NCBI RefSeq assembly: GCF_027580225.2
Contig: NC_073337.2
Coordinates: 13,117,501 to 13,181,500, forward strand
Reading direction: 5' to 3'
Origin: Misgurnus anguillicaudatus
Lineage: Eukaryota > Chordata > Actinopteri > Cypriniformes > Cobitidae
DNA: 64,000 bases
Below, piece after piece: positions 1 through 11,992 of the stretch (within the stretch, counting starts at the first letter, position 1; the number at the start of each line of letters is the position of its first letter). The notes beneath the pieces were generated by a model, which saw only the letters and a list, made by a program, of their open reading frames with translations, did not search any database and was not told where the DNA came from. The translations under genes and the position numbers were made by a program.

Positions 1-2214
1 TATCAGTAATAATAGTAATAATGAACAGTAATAACAGTAACAGTCCAAACTAGGTAAATGGGTTTACCTAAAATCAGTAACTGAATTTAATGCTCTTTTG
101 ATTGGCCTTTCTTTTCCAGTTGTCATATTTACTTGTTTCATAGCTGGTGTTGAGAAGACATTCAGAAGATACCAATGAGAACAGTAAAGTTGTGTATTAC
201 AGCTCCAAAGTCATACAATTACTACAAATGTCAACAAACAAGCTACATCAATAATTTATTTAATAACTGACCAGTAAAGTCTAATTTATAGGTATATTTT
301 GCAGTATAGAAGTCCATTGAACCGTGCTGGTTTTTTGTGTAGTTCTGTTCAATTTGCTCACTGGTGACAGAACAACCAGAGCTGGGAACCTCCTATAGTA
401 AACAGGAAAACAATTACCATGGGATGCAAATGTGTTGTTTATACTAGTGTAATACATCATATTAGTCATACTTCAAACATATGCCAAACACCACACTCAG
501 CGAGGTAAAACCAGTGCCATTTCGCCTCGTGTGTGTCCATATCCTCCTCACACGACTCTTCATCAGGGGGTCTCTGAAAGACTCCTGGGCACTCTAGATG
601 TTTATCTGCCACGCAGTGCATCTTCAAAGCAAATAATGTACACAATTATTTTCATTTCGCCGCCGTGTTTTTACCCTATGCAGAAGGCATTGCTCGTCTG
701 AATCGATTTTACCAATTGATATATCATTCTAGAAAGACATTGAGATCAATCACACTTAAACGATCAATAAATGGTCATATAATTTAACGTAAGTTTTACA
801 GTTTACTGTGACGTGCGTAGTATGAAAGTGCAAGGTATTCGGCTTACTTTAAGAAAATATTTTATTCCTCCTGGCGTCACTTGTTCAAATAACGCGATTC
901 CTTATATCAGGATGATCAATGCTGCGTTGATCGATATATTTAAGAATAAACATTTCTTTTTTTATATAAGCTATCGTTTCGTTTGCCAGTTCTTCTGATG
1001 TTGTTGGTTTCACTTCCGCTATGGTCAGCAATGACGTCACGCGTCCTTCACCTCTGTCTCGGCTGAAGCGTGAGCATCTATTAAACCTTACCAAATTTTT
1101 CTTAGCTTTTATTTTTATTTCTGCCCCCATTTCTGTATAACTGTAACACTAAAATATGATTTATAATTTACTGTGATTTAGATGTTATTATTTTTTAAAT
1201 TACTGCTTTAAACTCAGTGTTGATGTGTTTTACATACATCCCAGAGAGGAGCTGTATGTTACATCCGAATGTTACATAAGATCTGAACAACAATACCTCA
1301 AATGCAAATGATAAGTGAAATTATCCTATATTTAGTCTGAAGGTCCCTGATTTAACCACAAGATGGCGTAATTTTAATTCTAGATTACTTTATTGTTGAT
1401 GGTTGTGACACTCTTGATATTATGATTTTTTTATTGTATACTATATGGGTCATTCCTGGCATTTGGTAAATTTTCAGAGTTTTTAAAGTTGTGAATAACC
1501 AAAATGAGTGGTCCAGCATAACAACTCAACCCCATTACCTAAAAACAAAATGGAAAAATAATAATTTTTCAAAGAATTTTCATTTTATTCCACAAGAATA
1601 TAAAATTTTCTTAACAAATTCCTGCCATGTATTCCAACTTTCTGCACCACATGAGGAGCAGTGGCCATTGTGAGCCAAAAACGCATGTCCTCTCAACCCA
1701 ATCACACAGGTCATGGTGTCAGGGTTAAAACTTGTGACAGGGTTGTGTTAATTAATAAAAAAAATGAATGTTCAGGTTTTCTGTATTGTGGAAATATAAT
1801 TTTAAGTAATTGTTTTTGTTTTATTAATTATTATCATATGTATCTCTTTACCTTATAAAAAACAAGAAAGGTAATTGAAGCTATTCTGGCTTTCATGCCT
1901 TTGTTTCATTGGGAGAGTTGGTGATCATTTGTTCATGGGTCATCCATGGGTAAAATCAGCAGGGGACACTAACCTGAAGGGGTAAGCACCTTATCTCTAA
2001 AAAGATAAAGTGGTGTTTTTTTACACATACCCTTTTCTGCTATCATGTTTAAGGACGGTGATCTGGGATGCGTTTACAGTCTCAGAAGTACCCAAGAATG
2101 TGAAGTTTCAGCTCAACAGATCATATATTGTTTTAACAGTTTAGCATTTGTTTTTATAAATAGTCGCACGCAATAACTTTAAATACTATTTTCTCTGGTA
2201 TTATTTCAACCAGT
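1..2214. other. No gene recognised (5' flank)
   Basis: AT-rich non-coding DNA. Open frames here are short, lack splice context and resemble no family I know. A CRE-like TGACGTCA with nearby CpGs lies near 1030 and could be a remnant promoter or repeat end, but nothing else supports that. Confidence 0.4.
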
Positions 2215-2220
2215 CAGAGT

Positions 2221-2620
2221 TGGAAAGTGGTATACTTTGGCTGGCAGAAAGAATATCTTCCAATAAAACTTGCAACAGTAATCCTAAAGCAAACAATACA
2301 AGGATCTGTATGAAGGGAGCTGATCACCAATTTTCTAAAGTATGTCTCAGAAAATGAATGTGCTTTTTTAGAAAGCTTTAGAACAGACTTCTGCATTGTA
2401 GACCAAGAGGAATTACTGGACATCTTGGAAAGCTACAGTTGTCTGAGAGTTCAGCAGAAAACATTGAGCAATTTTGGCAAGAACTTGCACACAAGACTTT
2501 CTTTCAAAATCCCTCCTATGTTCTTGAACAATAGACAAGCATATTTAAACTTTTGAGCAAGGACCTTGATGAAATTGAGGTTGTGTATGGGGCACTATAG
2601 CCAACTATAAAGCAATTTTT
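2221..2620 (+). pseudogene. Fossil protein-coding fragment, unidentified
   Basis: From 2221 one frame reads as plausible protein for about 75 codons, broken by a single TGA near 2310. It includes the stretches KVVYFGWQKEYLPIKLATVI and DQEELLDILESYSC. After about 2450 the reading shifts frame and continues with SSAENIEQFWQELAHKT and then LLSKDLDEIEVVYG, interrupted by more stops. Amino-acid composition and continuity across shifts look like decayed coding sequence rather than chance. It loosely reminds me of the repetitive HECT/G2E3-like proteins of fish genomes, but that identity is a guess. No intact start, splice sites or full domain are visible, so it is dead. Confidence 0.45.
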
Positions 2621-2660
2621 GAGATCTCCAATGAATGCATAAAGAAAGTTTTAAAGCATC

Positions 2661-3300
2661 AGAAATGAACAAACATACATTTTTGAATTAAGAAGAGTTT
2701 CGTTGCAAAACGAGATAAATCCATTTTTTAACATTTTTGTCAAAACATGTTTATTATTATGTTATCAGGTTATTATTTTGTTTTATGGTGCTACTTAGCT
2801 GTATTTTTTAAGTTATGAAGGTTTAAATCAAAACAAACCAACTGCAGTTAAATTGAAATCAATTGGAATGCACAACCTAAAAACGAGATTTCTGAACAAT
2901 TAAAAAAACGGTGGTTATCTCGTTTTGCATATATTTTACCAATACCATATTAATATATTTAAGATGAAAGTATTTTATAACTTTTAACACTGTTGGATAT
3001 TTAATAAGCAATATTTGGTTAAACAAACTCAGGGTTACAGGATTAGTTTCAAGTTGACCAAAGTCCACAAGCTTTGCATATTATGAGTGACAGTGGCACA
3101 AATCATTTGTGAATGAATTTTGTATATTTCTCAGCGCTAATTTTTTTATAATCATGCGCAAATATTAAGAATACAAAATGTATTTGTAGATACATTACCA
3201 CAGTAAAATTATTACCATAAATACATTACAGTAATATACTGTGAAAACCTACAGTACAGTACAATTTTTCTATATTACAGTAAAATATTGTAGTTTGTGT

Positions 3301-3302
<2 letters not shown>
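2661..3302. other. No gene recognised
   Basis: AT-rich spacer between the fossil fragment and the CA microsatellite. I see no splice-flanked open frame or clear repeat ends. Confidence 0.4.
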
Positions 3303-3363
<61 letters not shown>

Positions 3364-3388
3364 CGCACGCACGCACGCACGCACGCAC
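3303..3388. repeat. Compound (CA)n-(CGCA)n microsatellite
   Basis: About 29 CA units run to 3360, followed by CGCA tetramers to about 3388. The open frames on both strands (poly Thr-His, poly Cys-Val) are artefacts of the repeat. Confidence 0.97.
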
Positions 3389-3760
3389 ATGCACACAAAT
3401 ATACACAACATCATGGCAAGTGGTTCCTTTAGTAAATAAATATGTGTCTCCAAATACAGTTGTGGAAATTTCAAATGTGGTAAAAAATTGCATATGAGAG
3501 TACTGGAACTAAGTAACTAATCGTTAGCCTACTCCAAAGAAAATGGATTGTTCTTAATTATTTCTGTGTTCCTATGAAGTATGAAACAGTAAGTAAGTTA
3601 TACAGTAAAGTGTTACCTGTAACAGAGCCCAGCTTCACCAGTGGAAGAGGTTGCCATCATCGGACTGCTCACTCAACCGCATACGTAAACATAACCAAAC
3701 CAAACTTTTTTTAAAGAGATCCCTCTGTATTATATGTATCGCCAATGTCTGTCTAAGTTG

Positions 3761-4641
3761 CAGTGGCGGCCGGTGACTTCTTTTTTGAGGTTGCATGAAT
3801 GTAAAACTCGTCAAACATGTATTTAGCCCGTCAGGTTTGTTGCTTGTCATGTCAAAATATGTACAGTCCGACAAATAGTATCTCACTATTGAGATATGGC
3901 AGACAGCGTACAACATGCTGCAGATGCTTCAAAGGGGTTTATGATAAAAGAGACGCTCGCGCTTGCCAGATACTCTTAATCTCATGTGCAATCAGAGTTT
4001 ACTCTTAAGTTAGTGTCTTGTGGAAAATTTTGTGAATGTGAGTGTCTCTTTATAAACCCTTTCGACACATGTGCAGCAGGCAAGATGCATGATGCACATA
4101 GGTTCACATGATGCAACGAACACATATTTTAAAGGAAAACACCACAGTTTTTCAATATTTTACTATGTGTTCTTACCTCAACTTAGACTAATTAATAATC
4201 TTTTTTCAATGCGTGCACTTTTAATCTTTGTACAGGGCGTTGTGAATGTCTTAGCATTTAGCCTAGCCCCATTCATTCCTACGGATCCAAACAGGGATGA
4301 ATTTAAAAGCCACCAAACACGTCCATGTTTTTCCTATTTAAAGACTGTTACATAAGTAGTTACACGAGTAAGTATGGTGGCCCAAAATAAAACTTTTTTT
4401 GGAGCCATAGGAATGAATGGGGCTAGGCTAAATGCTAACACACTTAAGAAGCGCTGTACAAAGATTAAAAGTGCACGCATTGAAAAAAGATAAGTATGTA
4501 TCAATTAATCTAAGTTGATTTAAAAACATAGTAAAATATTTAAAAACAGTGGTGTTTTCCTTTAACATAACGAGCCACATACATGACACGCCGAACACAT
4601 ATTTTGAATACCTGCCCCAGATAAGTCAACAGCCGCCACTG
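3761..4641. mobile_element. Non-autonomous hAT-like element
   Basis: The ends are CAGTGGCGGC and its complement GCCGCCACTG. They are flanked by near-identical 8-bp duplications, CTAAGTTG at 3753-3760 and CTTAGTTG at 4642-4649. An 8-bp target duplication with CAG-type ends is the hAT signature. There is no transposase frame. A second, TTAA-flanked element (4133-4561) is inserted inside it. A related copy with the same right end lies at about 14590-15029. Confidence 0.8.
4133..4561. mobile_element. Palindromic TTAA-target MITE, nested
   Basis: Long inverted arms start AGGAAAACACC and end GGTGTTTTCCT, flanked by TTAA at 4129-4132 and 4562-4565. The arms (about 4133-4290 and 4410-4561) are near-complementary, so the element can fold into one hairpin. 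It has no coding capacity. It interrupts the hAT-like element around it and is therefore younger. Confidence 0.75.
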
Positions 4642-5040
4642 CTTAGTTGCATATGATTATACATAAGTCATTTTCAAAATATGGCAGTCTTAACGGGGTC
4701 ATAAAGGGGTCATAGCGTGAAAATCTCACTTTTTTCATGTTTAAGTGCTATAATTGGGTCCCCAGGGCTTCTATAGTTTTAGAAAACATGAAAAAGAACA
4801 ACCCAGTAACTTTGTTTTGTTAAACCCTCTGCAAGCATGTGAAAAATTAGGTTGTTCAGATTTTGCCTGTTTTGTGAGGTAGTTAGCAAGGCCAATTACA
4901 ATAATACTGCCCCTTAATCTCATAGACAGTAAAAGAAATGGACACAGTGACCCCATTGGATTCAAGTGAAGTCAATTAGAAGCACGCACTTCCTGGGGTC
5001 GAGCGTATTGCGCAGACTCAAACTGAGCTTTGACGTAGAT

Positions 5041-5249
5041 CAGGGGTTTTCAAATCTGTAGAGGACCACTAGTGCTACACATTTTGCATGTCTCCCTTTT
5101 GTGACACACCTCATTCAGTTACCTTACACACCCAGTTTAGGTCTTGCAGTCTCTACTAATGAGCTGAAGATTTAAATCAGGTGTGTATAATGAGGGAGAC
5201 ATGCAAATTGTGCAGTACTAGTCCTTCAGGACAGGTTTGAAAACCCCTG
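5041..5249. mobile_element. Short hAT-type MITE with perfect 8-bp TSD
   Basis: It begins CAGGGGTTTTCAAA and ends TTTGAAAACCCCTG, and is flanked on both sides by the identical octamer ACGTAGAT (5033-5040 and 5250-5257). It is non-coding. Confidence 0.88.
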
Positions 5250-6100
5250 ACGTAGATGTCACGTGAGCAACCTGTCTGACAATTGTAAGTCTTCTAATAG
5301 CCGTGCCAAGAGAAATCTAAATCACCCATCGAATCTTGCAGAGACGGCGAGCTTGAACAGGAGCAAATTTTGGTAAGTATTCTGATTAATAATCTCCCTT
5401 TACTTTATGCCTCCACGTCCACCCGATTGCCTCATAGACAGTAAATAATTGCCTACGAGCTTCTCTTCCTGTCAGGGGCGCAATGAACAGTTTCAAGGGG
5501 GGTATGCAAGACAGAATTTTGGGCCCCTTCCTTTAGAAGATTGTTTGATTTTCATACCATAATGTGTAGCTATATAAAATTACTCAGTTGAGTGCGTTTA
5601 TTTAATTTTACAGGTCGCATTTGCACTAAAAATAAATTCATGAAGCAAAATAAAAAGATTTATTTGAAAAACGAATAGCCTACCATTTTAATCTGGTAAG
5701 GCAGAAAACATTCACGTGATTTTAAATAGATCACTAAAAAAAGAATAATGCATGGAGATGAATTTCTGAACTATGGAAATCTATGGAAAGTGCTTTGAAA
5801 GTCGCGGCAGTCGGGTTTTCTGTGCGGTTTTAGAAGCGAAATGTGTACAATTATGTTTAGCCTAATAGTTCATTCTTCAGAGTTCATATTGATGATCTTA
5901 TAGTTTATTTAAAAATATTCTTACAAACTGACTGTATTCGTCAGAAAAACACCAAAAACCTTATATTGTCTTTATGTCGCTGTTCTCTGTGTTTGTGGTA
6001 TTTGTTCCGTCCTCCGCTCATGACAAAAAGCGTAGCCGGCAAAATTAAAATTAATATTACGTTGATCTTTAAGAGTGTGCGCTTCGCCCGCGCACGCCCC

Positions 6101-7140
6101 AGCCAACATTGACATGTGGGCCCCACGTGGGTCCCATCTGGGCAGCATGGGTTACATGTGGGCATGGGCTTCACATGGGCAATATATGTGGGTCCCATGT
6201 GGGTTTCCTATGTGGGCCCCATATGGGTTTGCCCATGTGGGATAATAATGTGGGCCCCTCATGGCACCTATGTGGGCAAAACATTTTTATGCTTGAAATA
6301 CATATTTATACATTTACAATCTTAAAATAATAACTTTTGGTTGATTGTCACTTTTAAACAAATAGCAAATAATATAACAGATATGATTTGATCAGTATAA
6401 AACATTTTAAATAAAAATGCATTATTTTTTACATTTAATTAACATTGATATGTGGGCCCCACATGGGTCCCATATGGGCAACATGGGTTTCATGTGGCCA
6501 TGGGCTTAACATGGGCAATATATATAGGTCCCATGTGGGTTGACTATGTGGGTCCCATGTGGGTTTCCCTATGTGGGCCCCATATAGGTTTGCCCATGTG
6601 GGATAATAATGTGGGCCCCTCATGGCACCTATGTGGGCAAAAAAAGTTATGCCTGAAATACATCTTTATACATTTACAATCTTAAAATAATAACTTTTGG
6701 TTGATTGTCACTTTTAAACAAATAGCAAATAATATAACAGATATGATTTGATCAGTATAAAACATTTTAAATAAAAATGCATTATTTTTTTACATTTAAT
6801 TAACATTGATATGTGGGCCCCACATGGGTCCCATATGGGCAACATGGGTTTCATGTGGCCATGGGCTTAACGGGCAATATATATGGGTCCCATGTGGGTT
6901 GACTATGTGGGTCCCATGTGGGTTTCCCTATGTGGGCCCCATATAGGTTTGCCCATGTGGGATAATAATGTGGGGCCCTCATGGCACCTATGTGGGCAAA
7001 ACATTTTATGCTTAAAATACATTTTATATACATTTAAACTCTTAAAATTATTACTTTTGGTTTATAGTCACTTTTATACAAAGAGCAAATAATATCACAG
7101 ATAGGATATCATCAGTATAAAACATTTTAAATAAAAATGC
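6101..7140. repeat. Higher-order tandem repeat of GTGGGCCC modules
   Basis: Three copies begin with AACATTGAYATGTGGGCCCC at about 6105, 6441 and 6802, so the period is about 336-361 bp. Each copy has a GC-rich half made of degenerate modules of roughly 20 nt (ATGTGGGYCCCATRTGGG-like, rich in the palindrome GGGCCC) and an AT-rich half of about 160 bp. The frames that stay open on both strands here follow from the module structure and are not genes. Confidence 0.85.
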
Positions 7141-8199
7141 ATTATTGTTAACATTTATTTGTTATATTTGTAATGTTTACCTGCCAATTATTAATTTTAA
7201 TTTGCACAGCTGAGCATGAGTGAAAATAAGAAATGTCAGAAAGTTCATCAGTTTGTTAGTGTGTTAATTAAAGAAATGTTTCAAACATTCTGAAAGTAGT
7301 CTGATTAGTGGAGTCAGGTGTTTCATATAAGGAGACCTCATTACGATCTGCTCACTGCTATGACACATTACGCTTGACAAAGTAGTCCTGCTTCAAATGT
7401 TTTTAATTGTGATTTTTATCACATAATATAATATCATATTTTAAATAATCTTTGCTAAAATAGGCAGACTTTTAAAATTACAACTATAAAGATGATAAAC
7501 ATTTAAACTACAAGAATTTCCGCTCAGGCGCAAGGATACGGTTTCTATCGGAGCAGCAGGAGTCTCTCACAACTGTTACACTTGTAATTTATCCTGAGTT
7601 GTGTTTTTAGAAAATGTAATACTACGGTACAAGTTCATGGACTGCACAGGGATGAATCAAAGCAAACCTGCAAGGACATTTAATGAGTTTGGCTGTGGAT
7701 GCTTTGGAAGTTCTTCATAAAACGTTTGAGCAAAGATTAATTGATGATCAGAAGACCATCTCCAGAAGAGTGAGCAATGTTTGTGTTGTTTTTGAGTTTG
7801 AAGTATTTTAAGAGTTTGACTTCTTTCAATGCTTATTTTAAGTGTTATGTTAAATTGTTAGTCATTACCTGCCTTAGCAGTTTTTAAATGTTCATGATTA
7901 TTTTAGCATTGTATTGTTATAAATTGACAATAAAGTATTTTGATATATTGAACCTTTACAGTTTTTTAATTTGATTTCTGATATTGCACCTCCTTCATGT
8001 TTTGTGATGTTACAGATGAATGAACTCTTGAATATTTATGCTGAAATTTGATATTTACCGAACTGAAATGATTTGCTTTTATCGGTTTTCAATTTAAAAC
8101 AAATATATTATTTAAGTAAATTACAATTAAGCATTAAAAGTATAATTATTTCATAATAAGGGACCAGTCCAGTACCCATTAAAAATCCATTCTGGGCCC

Positions 8200-8580
8200 T
8201 GATATGTAACGTGGGCTTCATTACGTGGGTGCAATATGGGCCCTATGTGTGTTGCCCACGTGGGCCCCACATAGGCCCCACTCAGTTTCTATATCAAATT
8301 CATGTGGGCAACCCAGGTGGGGCCACAGTGGAACCCATGGACAAACCCATGTACAGCCCACATTGGAAGCCCATATGGGGCCCATATAGGGCCCACATGG
8401 GCCCCATGTGTGTTGCCCAGCTGGGGCCCACATAAGCCCCACTCAGTTTCTATATCAAATTCATGTGGGCAACCCACGTGGGGCCATAGTGGAACCCATG
8501 GACAAACCCATATAGGGCCCACATAGGTAGCCCATATGGGGCCCACATGGGCCCCACCTTGCAATGTTGGCTGGGGGCCC
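8200..8580. repeat. Inverted partner block of GTGGGCCC modules
   Basis: A second block of GGGCCC/CCCATATGGG modules ends with AATGTTGGCTGGGG, the inverted form of CCCCAGCCAACATT at about 6097-6110. Two roughly 200-bp sub-units repeat, each containing the same CTCAGTTTCTATATC stretch. Together with the left block it forms an inverted pair around about 1 kb of AT-rich DNA. Confidence 0.75.
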
Positions 8581-10169
8581 TTCGCCAGTGACACAGAAAT
8601 TGCAAAAAGCACAATCGGCTAAAGTTTTAAATATGACGTTGATTTTTGAAGTAAAAAAATGCCGCAATCAAATGTGCTGCTGATGGGCATGCAAATTTAT
8701 TTCTGTGCACTGAAGGCTAATATGATTTTGCACATTTGGCATTTGGTAGTAGGCTATATTGCAGTAGTTAATATTTGTTACGTAATGAAATGCACGGTGT
8801 TCTTTTTTATGTTCTTTTTCTTTAATATTCACAACACTTATCAACAAAACATTGATTAAAATTAAGAGACAAACTATATTAAATGAAATTCATTTGAAGC
8901 AAACATTTGAAGCAAACAAAATTTAATTTAAAGTCGGAAATGATGTCTAATGACCGAGTCCATTTGTAACGTCATATTAGCCTTCAATCCATTACAACGC
9001 CCAATATATGGCGTTTAAAATTAGAGTCTTAATAATCGAATTAAATTAAAACAAGACATTAACAACATTACAACAATATTTAAACACAACAATACTCAAA
9101 CATAAATATAAAACGGACATTCTCTATTAGGATGCATGTTAAAAACAATCTGATATAGCGTTTATAATAGCTGCAAGTTTACAATTTTGGGCAAAACCTC
9201 CGTTGCAACCCTGAATAAAAATGAATCACTTTCACTTTGAAAATGATGCGCTGTCACATTAAAACCAGCTCTTAGTCATTTAAAATTTAACTCAATTATG
9301 GCTTAGACTATTCTCCTATTTCATGTTTATTTAGAAAATAATATTTTAACTCCGCCTATTAAGTTATTGTCCGTCTTAGAAATGCAATAGTTGTCAGCAG
9401 TCGCTATGCTAATATTTCCTTAAATAAAGCTCTTGCTGTCCTTTTGTATTATCATTTTTCATTTTTCATGAAACATACAGTTTACGGATCAGAACGCTTT
9501 TAGTGGCATGTGAGATCTTACCTTGAAATGCCAAACTGTAGGGCTGTCGACTATTTGTGGTAACTTTGCATAGCAAACCCGCCAAACTGATCCCAAACAG
9601 TTTTTTAAAAGTGTCTCAATTTTACTCAACACAAAGTCATTCACGGTAGTTTTATATTAATTTACTTTACATTTTACTAGTGTTAATAATTAAACGTGTA
9701 CAATAAAAAAAAACTGAAAAGTGATGACGATGGGGCCCCCTAGCGTACTTATGGGCCCATATGCCTGGCATACTCTGAACCCCCCCAAACGGCGCCCCTG
9801 CTTCCTGTCCATACGGTAATTTCTCTACTGTGCGACAGAGAGTCGCAGGTTAACTTATGACGCAATCGTAAGCCTATTTTTTACAAAAACTGCTTCTAAT
9901 GGGCCATAAAAGTAAGATACATGGTAATGGAGCCTTTTTGTGTTTCTTTAGAAATAATTAAATGGAAAATGGAGTTTTTAAACGCCTCAGATGTAAAGTT
10001 ATTCACTGTCAAAGTGACGCAAAAATGAATGGGAGTCAATGGAATGCTAACAGCAGGTGGGGGTCCGCTAATCAATGGCGGAGCCCGGGGAAGCTTCAAT
10101 AAAATATGAAACCCTGCCCCCCTGCTTAATCTGCACTTTCCAACCATGACCCTGCCATTTAGTACAGAG

Positions 10170-10197
10170 AGAAAGAGAGAGAGAGAGAGAAAAAAAA
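10170..10197. repeat. (GA)n-poly(A) simple repeat
   Basis: A short GAGAGA tract runs into an A tract inside the right part of the outer repeat. The inverted copy at 43 kb carries the matching CT tract. Confidence 0.7.
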
Positions 10198-10924
10198 TAA
10201 TTGACAGCACAATTGAGTTTCAATTGCAACAAACCACAATCATTGCGATCAGTGTTTGCATTTTATCAGCTCATTTGCATTTCAAAGGACACAATCAAAA
10301 ACGGCACTTTTTTTGCACACACGTACAACATTGGAATTTTAACATGCTATAATAAATTATCTGTTGGGTATTTTAAGCTAAAACTTTACATAAGCACTCC
10401 GGGGCCACCAAAGACTTCTTTTAGATCTTAAAAAAATCTTATAATATGACCCCTTTAAAAAATAAATTCTTTAAGTAAACCTATATGTGTTTCATGAGGA
10501 ATAAGATCTTCACATAAATACAATGCTACTTTCATCTCAGTCACTTCTATTTTCTGTTCTTTTAACTTAGTTTCCGACCACTATCATTTATCTTTTGTGT
10601 AAGACTGTTTTTTTCAACTGCTACTTATATATGTTCTAATTTGTTTCTTAATGTTTGTTTTTGTTCGTTTAATTTTCCTTTTGAATCACTTACTTTTCAG
10701 GTGGAATTTATAGCTGGTGCCTTCCTGAGGTAAATAAGGGGAGTGGTCATCAGAGTCATACACACGCGCGCCTTTTACTACACAGGGTTGAAATCTGCCG
10801 TGTACAAAGTAAATAGTTGACAATATTTATTTTTGTAAATCTCTATAAAATCTTTTAAGATATACATTAATCGTTGAGTGTGTTATTTTCAACAAGAAAT
10901 ACATAATTGTTTTCAATAAATTTT

Positions 10925-11052
10925 ACCTCATGAAACAAGAGAGGCACACTGCTGTGAGCAGAAATCGACACGCCCTCTTCCATTGCAAATCGCGTGCAGC
11001 AAACATTCATGCACAACACTGCAATCCACATTCACAGGGAGCTGTCCACTCG
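10925..11052 (+). other. Candidate 5' non-coding exon of the first SLC6 gene
   Basis: A moderately GC-rich stretch ends in CACTCG|GTAAGTCC, a strong splice donor at 11053. The coding exon downstream is preceded by an acceptor (TTTTGTCAG at 11746-11754), so a 5' UTR intron of about 702 bp (11053-11754) would join them. The 5' limit is unknown, and no TATA box was identified with confidence. This is inference from splice signals only. Confidence 0.4.
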
Positions 11053-11754
11053 GTAAGTCCCTGGACTTTTTGTGACGTTTAAAGAGTACAGCGATGTATA
11101 TAATTTGTATATCATTAATTATAATTGTGCAATACACTTATTTATACTATTAAAATATTTTTTTTATCTCTTAAGCTATCTGTTTAGACACATGTTTACA
11201 CTTTCGTATGCATGCAGATTGTGCAGACGTTAATATAATTTTCAGATTTATTTTCGTATTGTGAACCTTTAAACTTGAGAGATGATATCTTACATGATGT
11301 ATACTGTATAAAATGTTACTAAGTTGCCAATTTGAACCTTTATCTGGTATAATTTATGAATTTGATGGTTTGTATGCTTTAATTAAAAATGTTTTTCAAA
11401 ACATACAGTACAGTTATAAGCGCAATGCATTTTTTTGTCTGCAAAACTAATTTTATTCATTTAAGCAAGCCTTAAGATCAAGCCTGTCAGTGTCAGTAAC
11501 AGACGTTTTATTCAGTACTTGAAAGTAATGCATTTTTTTGTCTTTTTCTTTTGCTATAAAATACTTTTGTTCCAGCTTATTATACAGTAACAATAAGTAA
11601 TGCATTTATAGGTTGATACCCCTAAATAGTGCAAATATTGTGGTTTCGTTGCACTTTATAACCATTGTTCTGTTTGTTTGAGCATCCTGACTAGCCCAAC
11701 ACAGCACAAGACATAAGGTTTTGACGCAGGACTATCTGTTTTATGTTTTGTCAG

Positions 11755-11992
11755 AAGGGCAGACGAGCAAAATAGGACATAAAGAAAAGAAACATGCCGG
11801 AGACTCAAGGCCTCAACGCTCCTGAAGGGGCTAATGGGAACGCAGAAGACCAAAAACAGACCACAGACAACGAATCTGACGGCAGAGAGAAATGGGCCAG
11901 CAAGACAGAGTTTTTGCTGTCTATGGCTGGAGAGATTATCGGCCTGGGAAATGTGTGGCGCTTTCCTTACCTATGCTACAAAAATGGTGGAG
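11755..11992 (+). CDS. SLC6 gene 1, coding exon 1 (with 5' UTR)
   Basis: The acceptor ends at 11754 and ATG is at 11794. It encodes residues 1-66: an acidic/polar N-terminus with no signal peptide, then REKW (the conserved Arg/Trp before TM1) and TM1 with [14 protein letters not shown]. The donor GTAAGA at 11993 splits the glycine codon (phase 1). No in-frame ATG upstream within the exon competes. Confidence 0.9.

Larger units (their letters stand above)
5473..9800. mobile_element. Non-autonomous hAT-like element, 4.3 kb
   Basis: The ends are CAGGGGCGC and its inverted match GCGCCCCTG. The flanks carry a perfect 8-bp duplication CTTCCTGT at 5465-5472 and 9801-9808. The terminal motif and TSD length fit the hAT superfamily. 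No hAT transposase frame is present. The interior holds the GTGGGCCC tandem array and its inverted partner (6101-8580) plus AT-rich DNA. Joining the two sides at the TSD restores continuous flanking repeat sequence. Confidence 0.85.
4703..10457. mobile_element. Outer repeat interrupted by two hAT insertions
   Basis: Inverted ends AAAGGGGTCATA (from about 4703) and TATGACCCCTTT (to about 10456) bound this repeat, whose own unique part is 4715-5464 plus 9809-10440. It was split by a 209-bp hAT-type MITE (5041-5249) and a 4.3 kb hAT-like element (5473-9800). Parts of the same family recur in opposite orientation at about 42711-43370. Confidence 0.55.

Noticed and set aside
885..1130. Minus-strand 81-codon frame near a CRE-like site
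   Set aside because: No recognisable family, splice sites or neighbouring exons; composition does not separate it from chance.
3226..3497. Several open frames on both strands over the CA repeat
   Set aside because: Dinucleotide and tetranucleotide repeats avoid stops in several frames; no real protein features.
5941..8667. Cluster of glycine, proline and tryptophan-rich open frames on both strands
   Set aside because: They come from the GTGGGCCC module structure of the tandem array and differ between copies by frameshifts.
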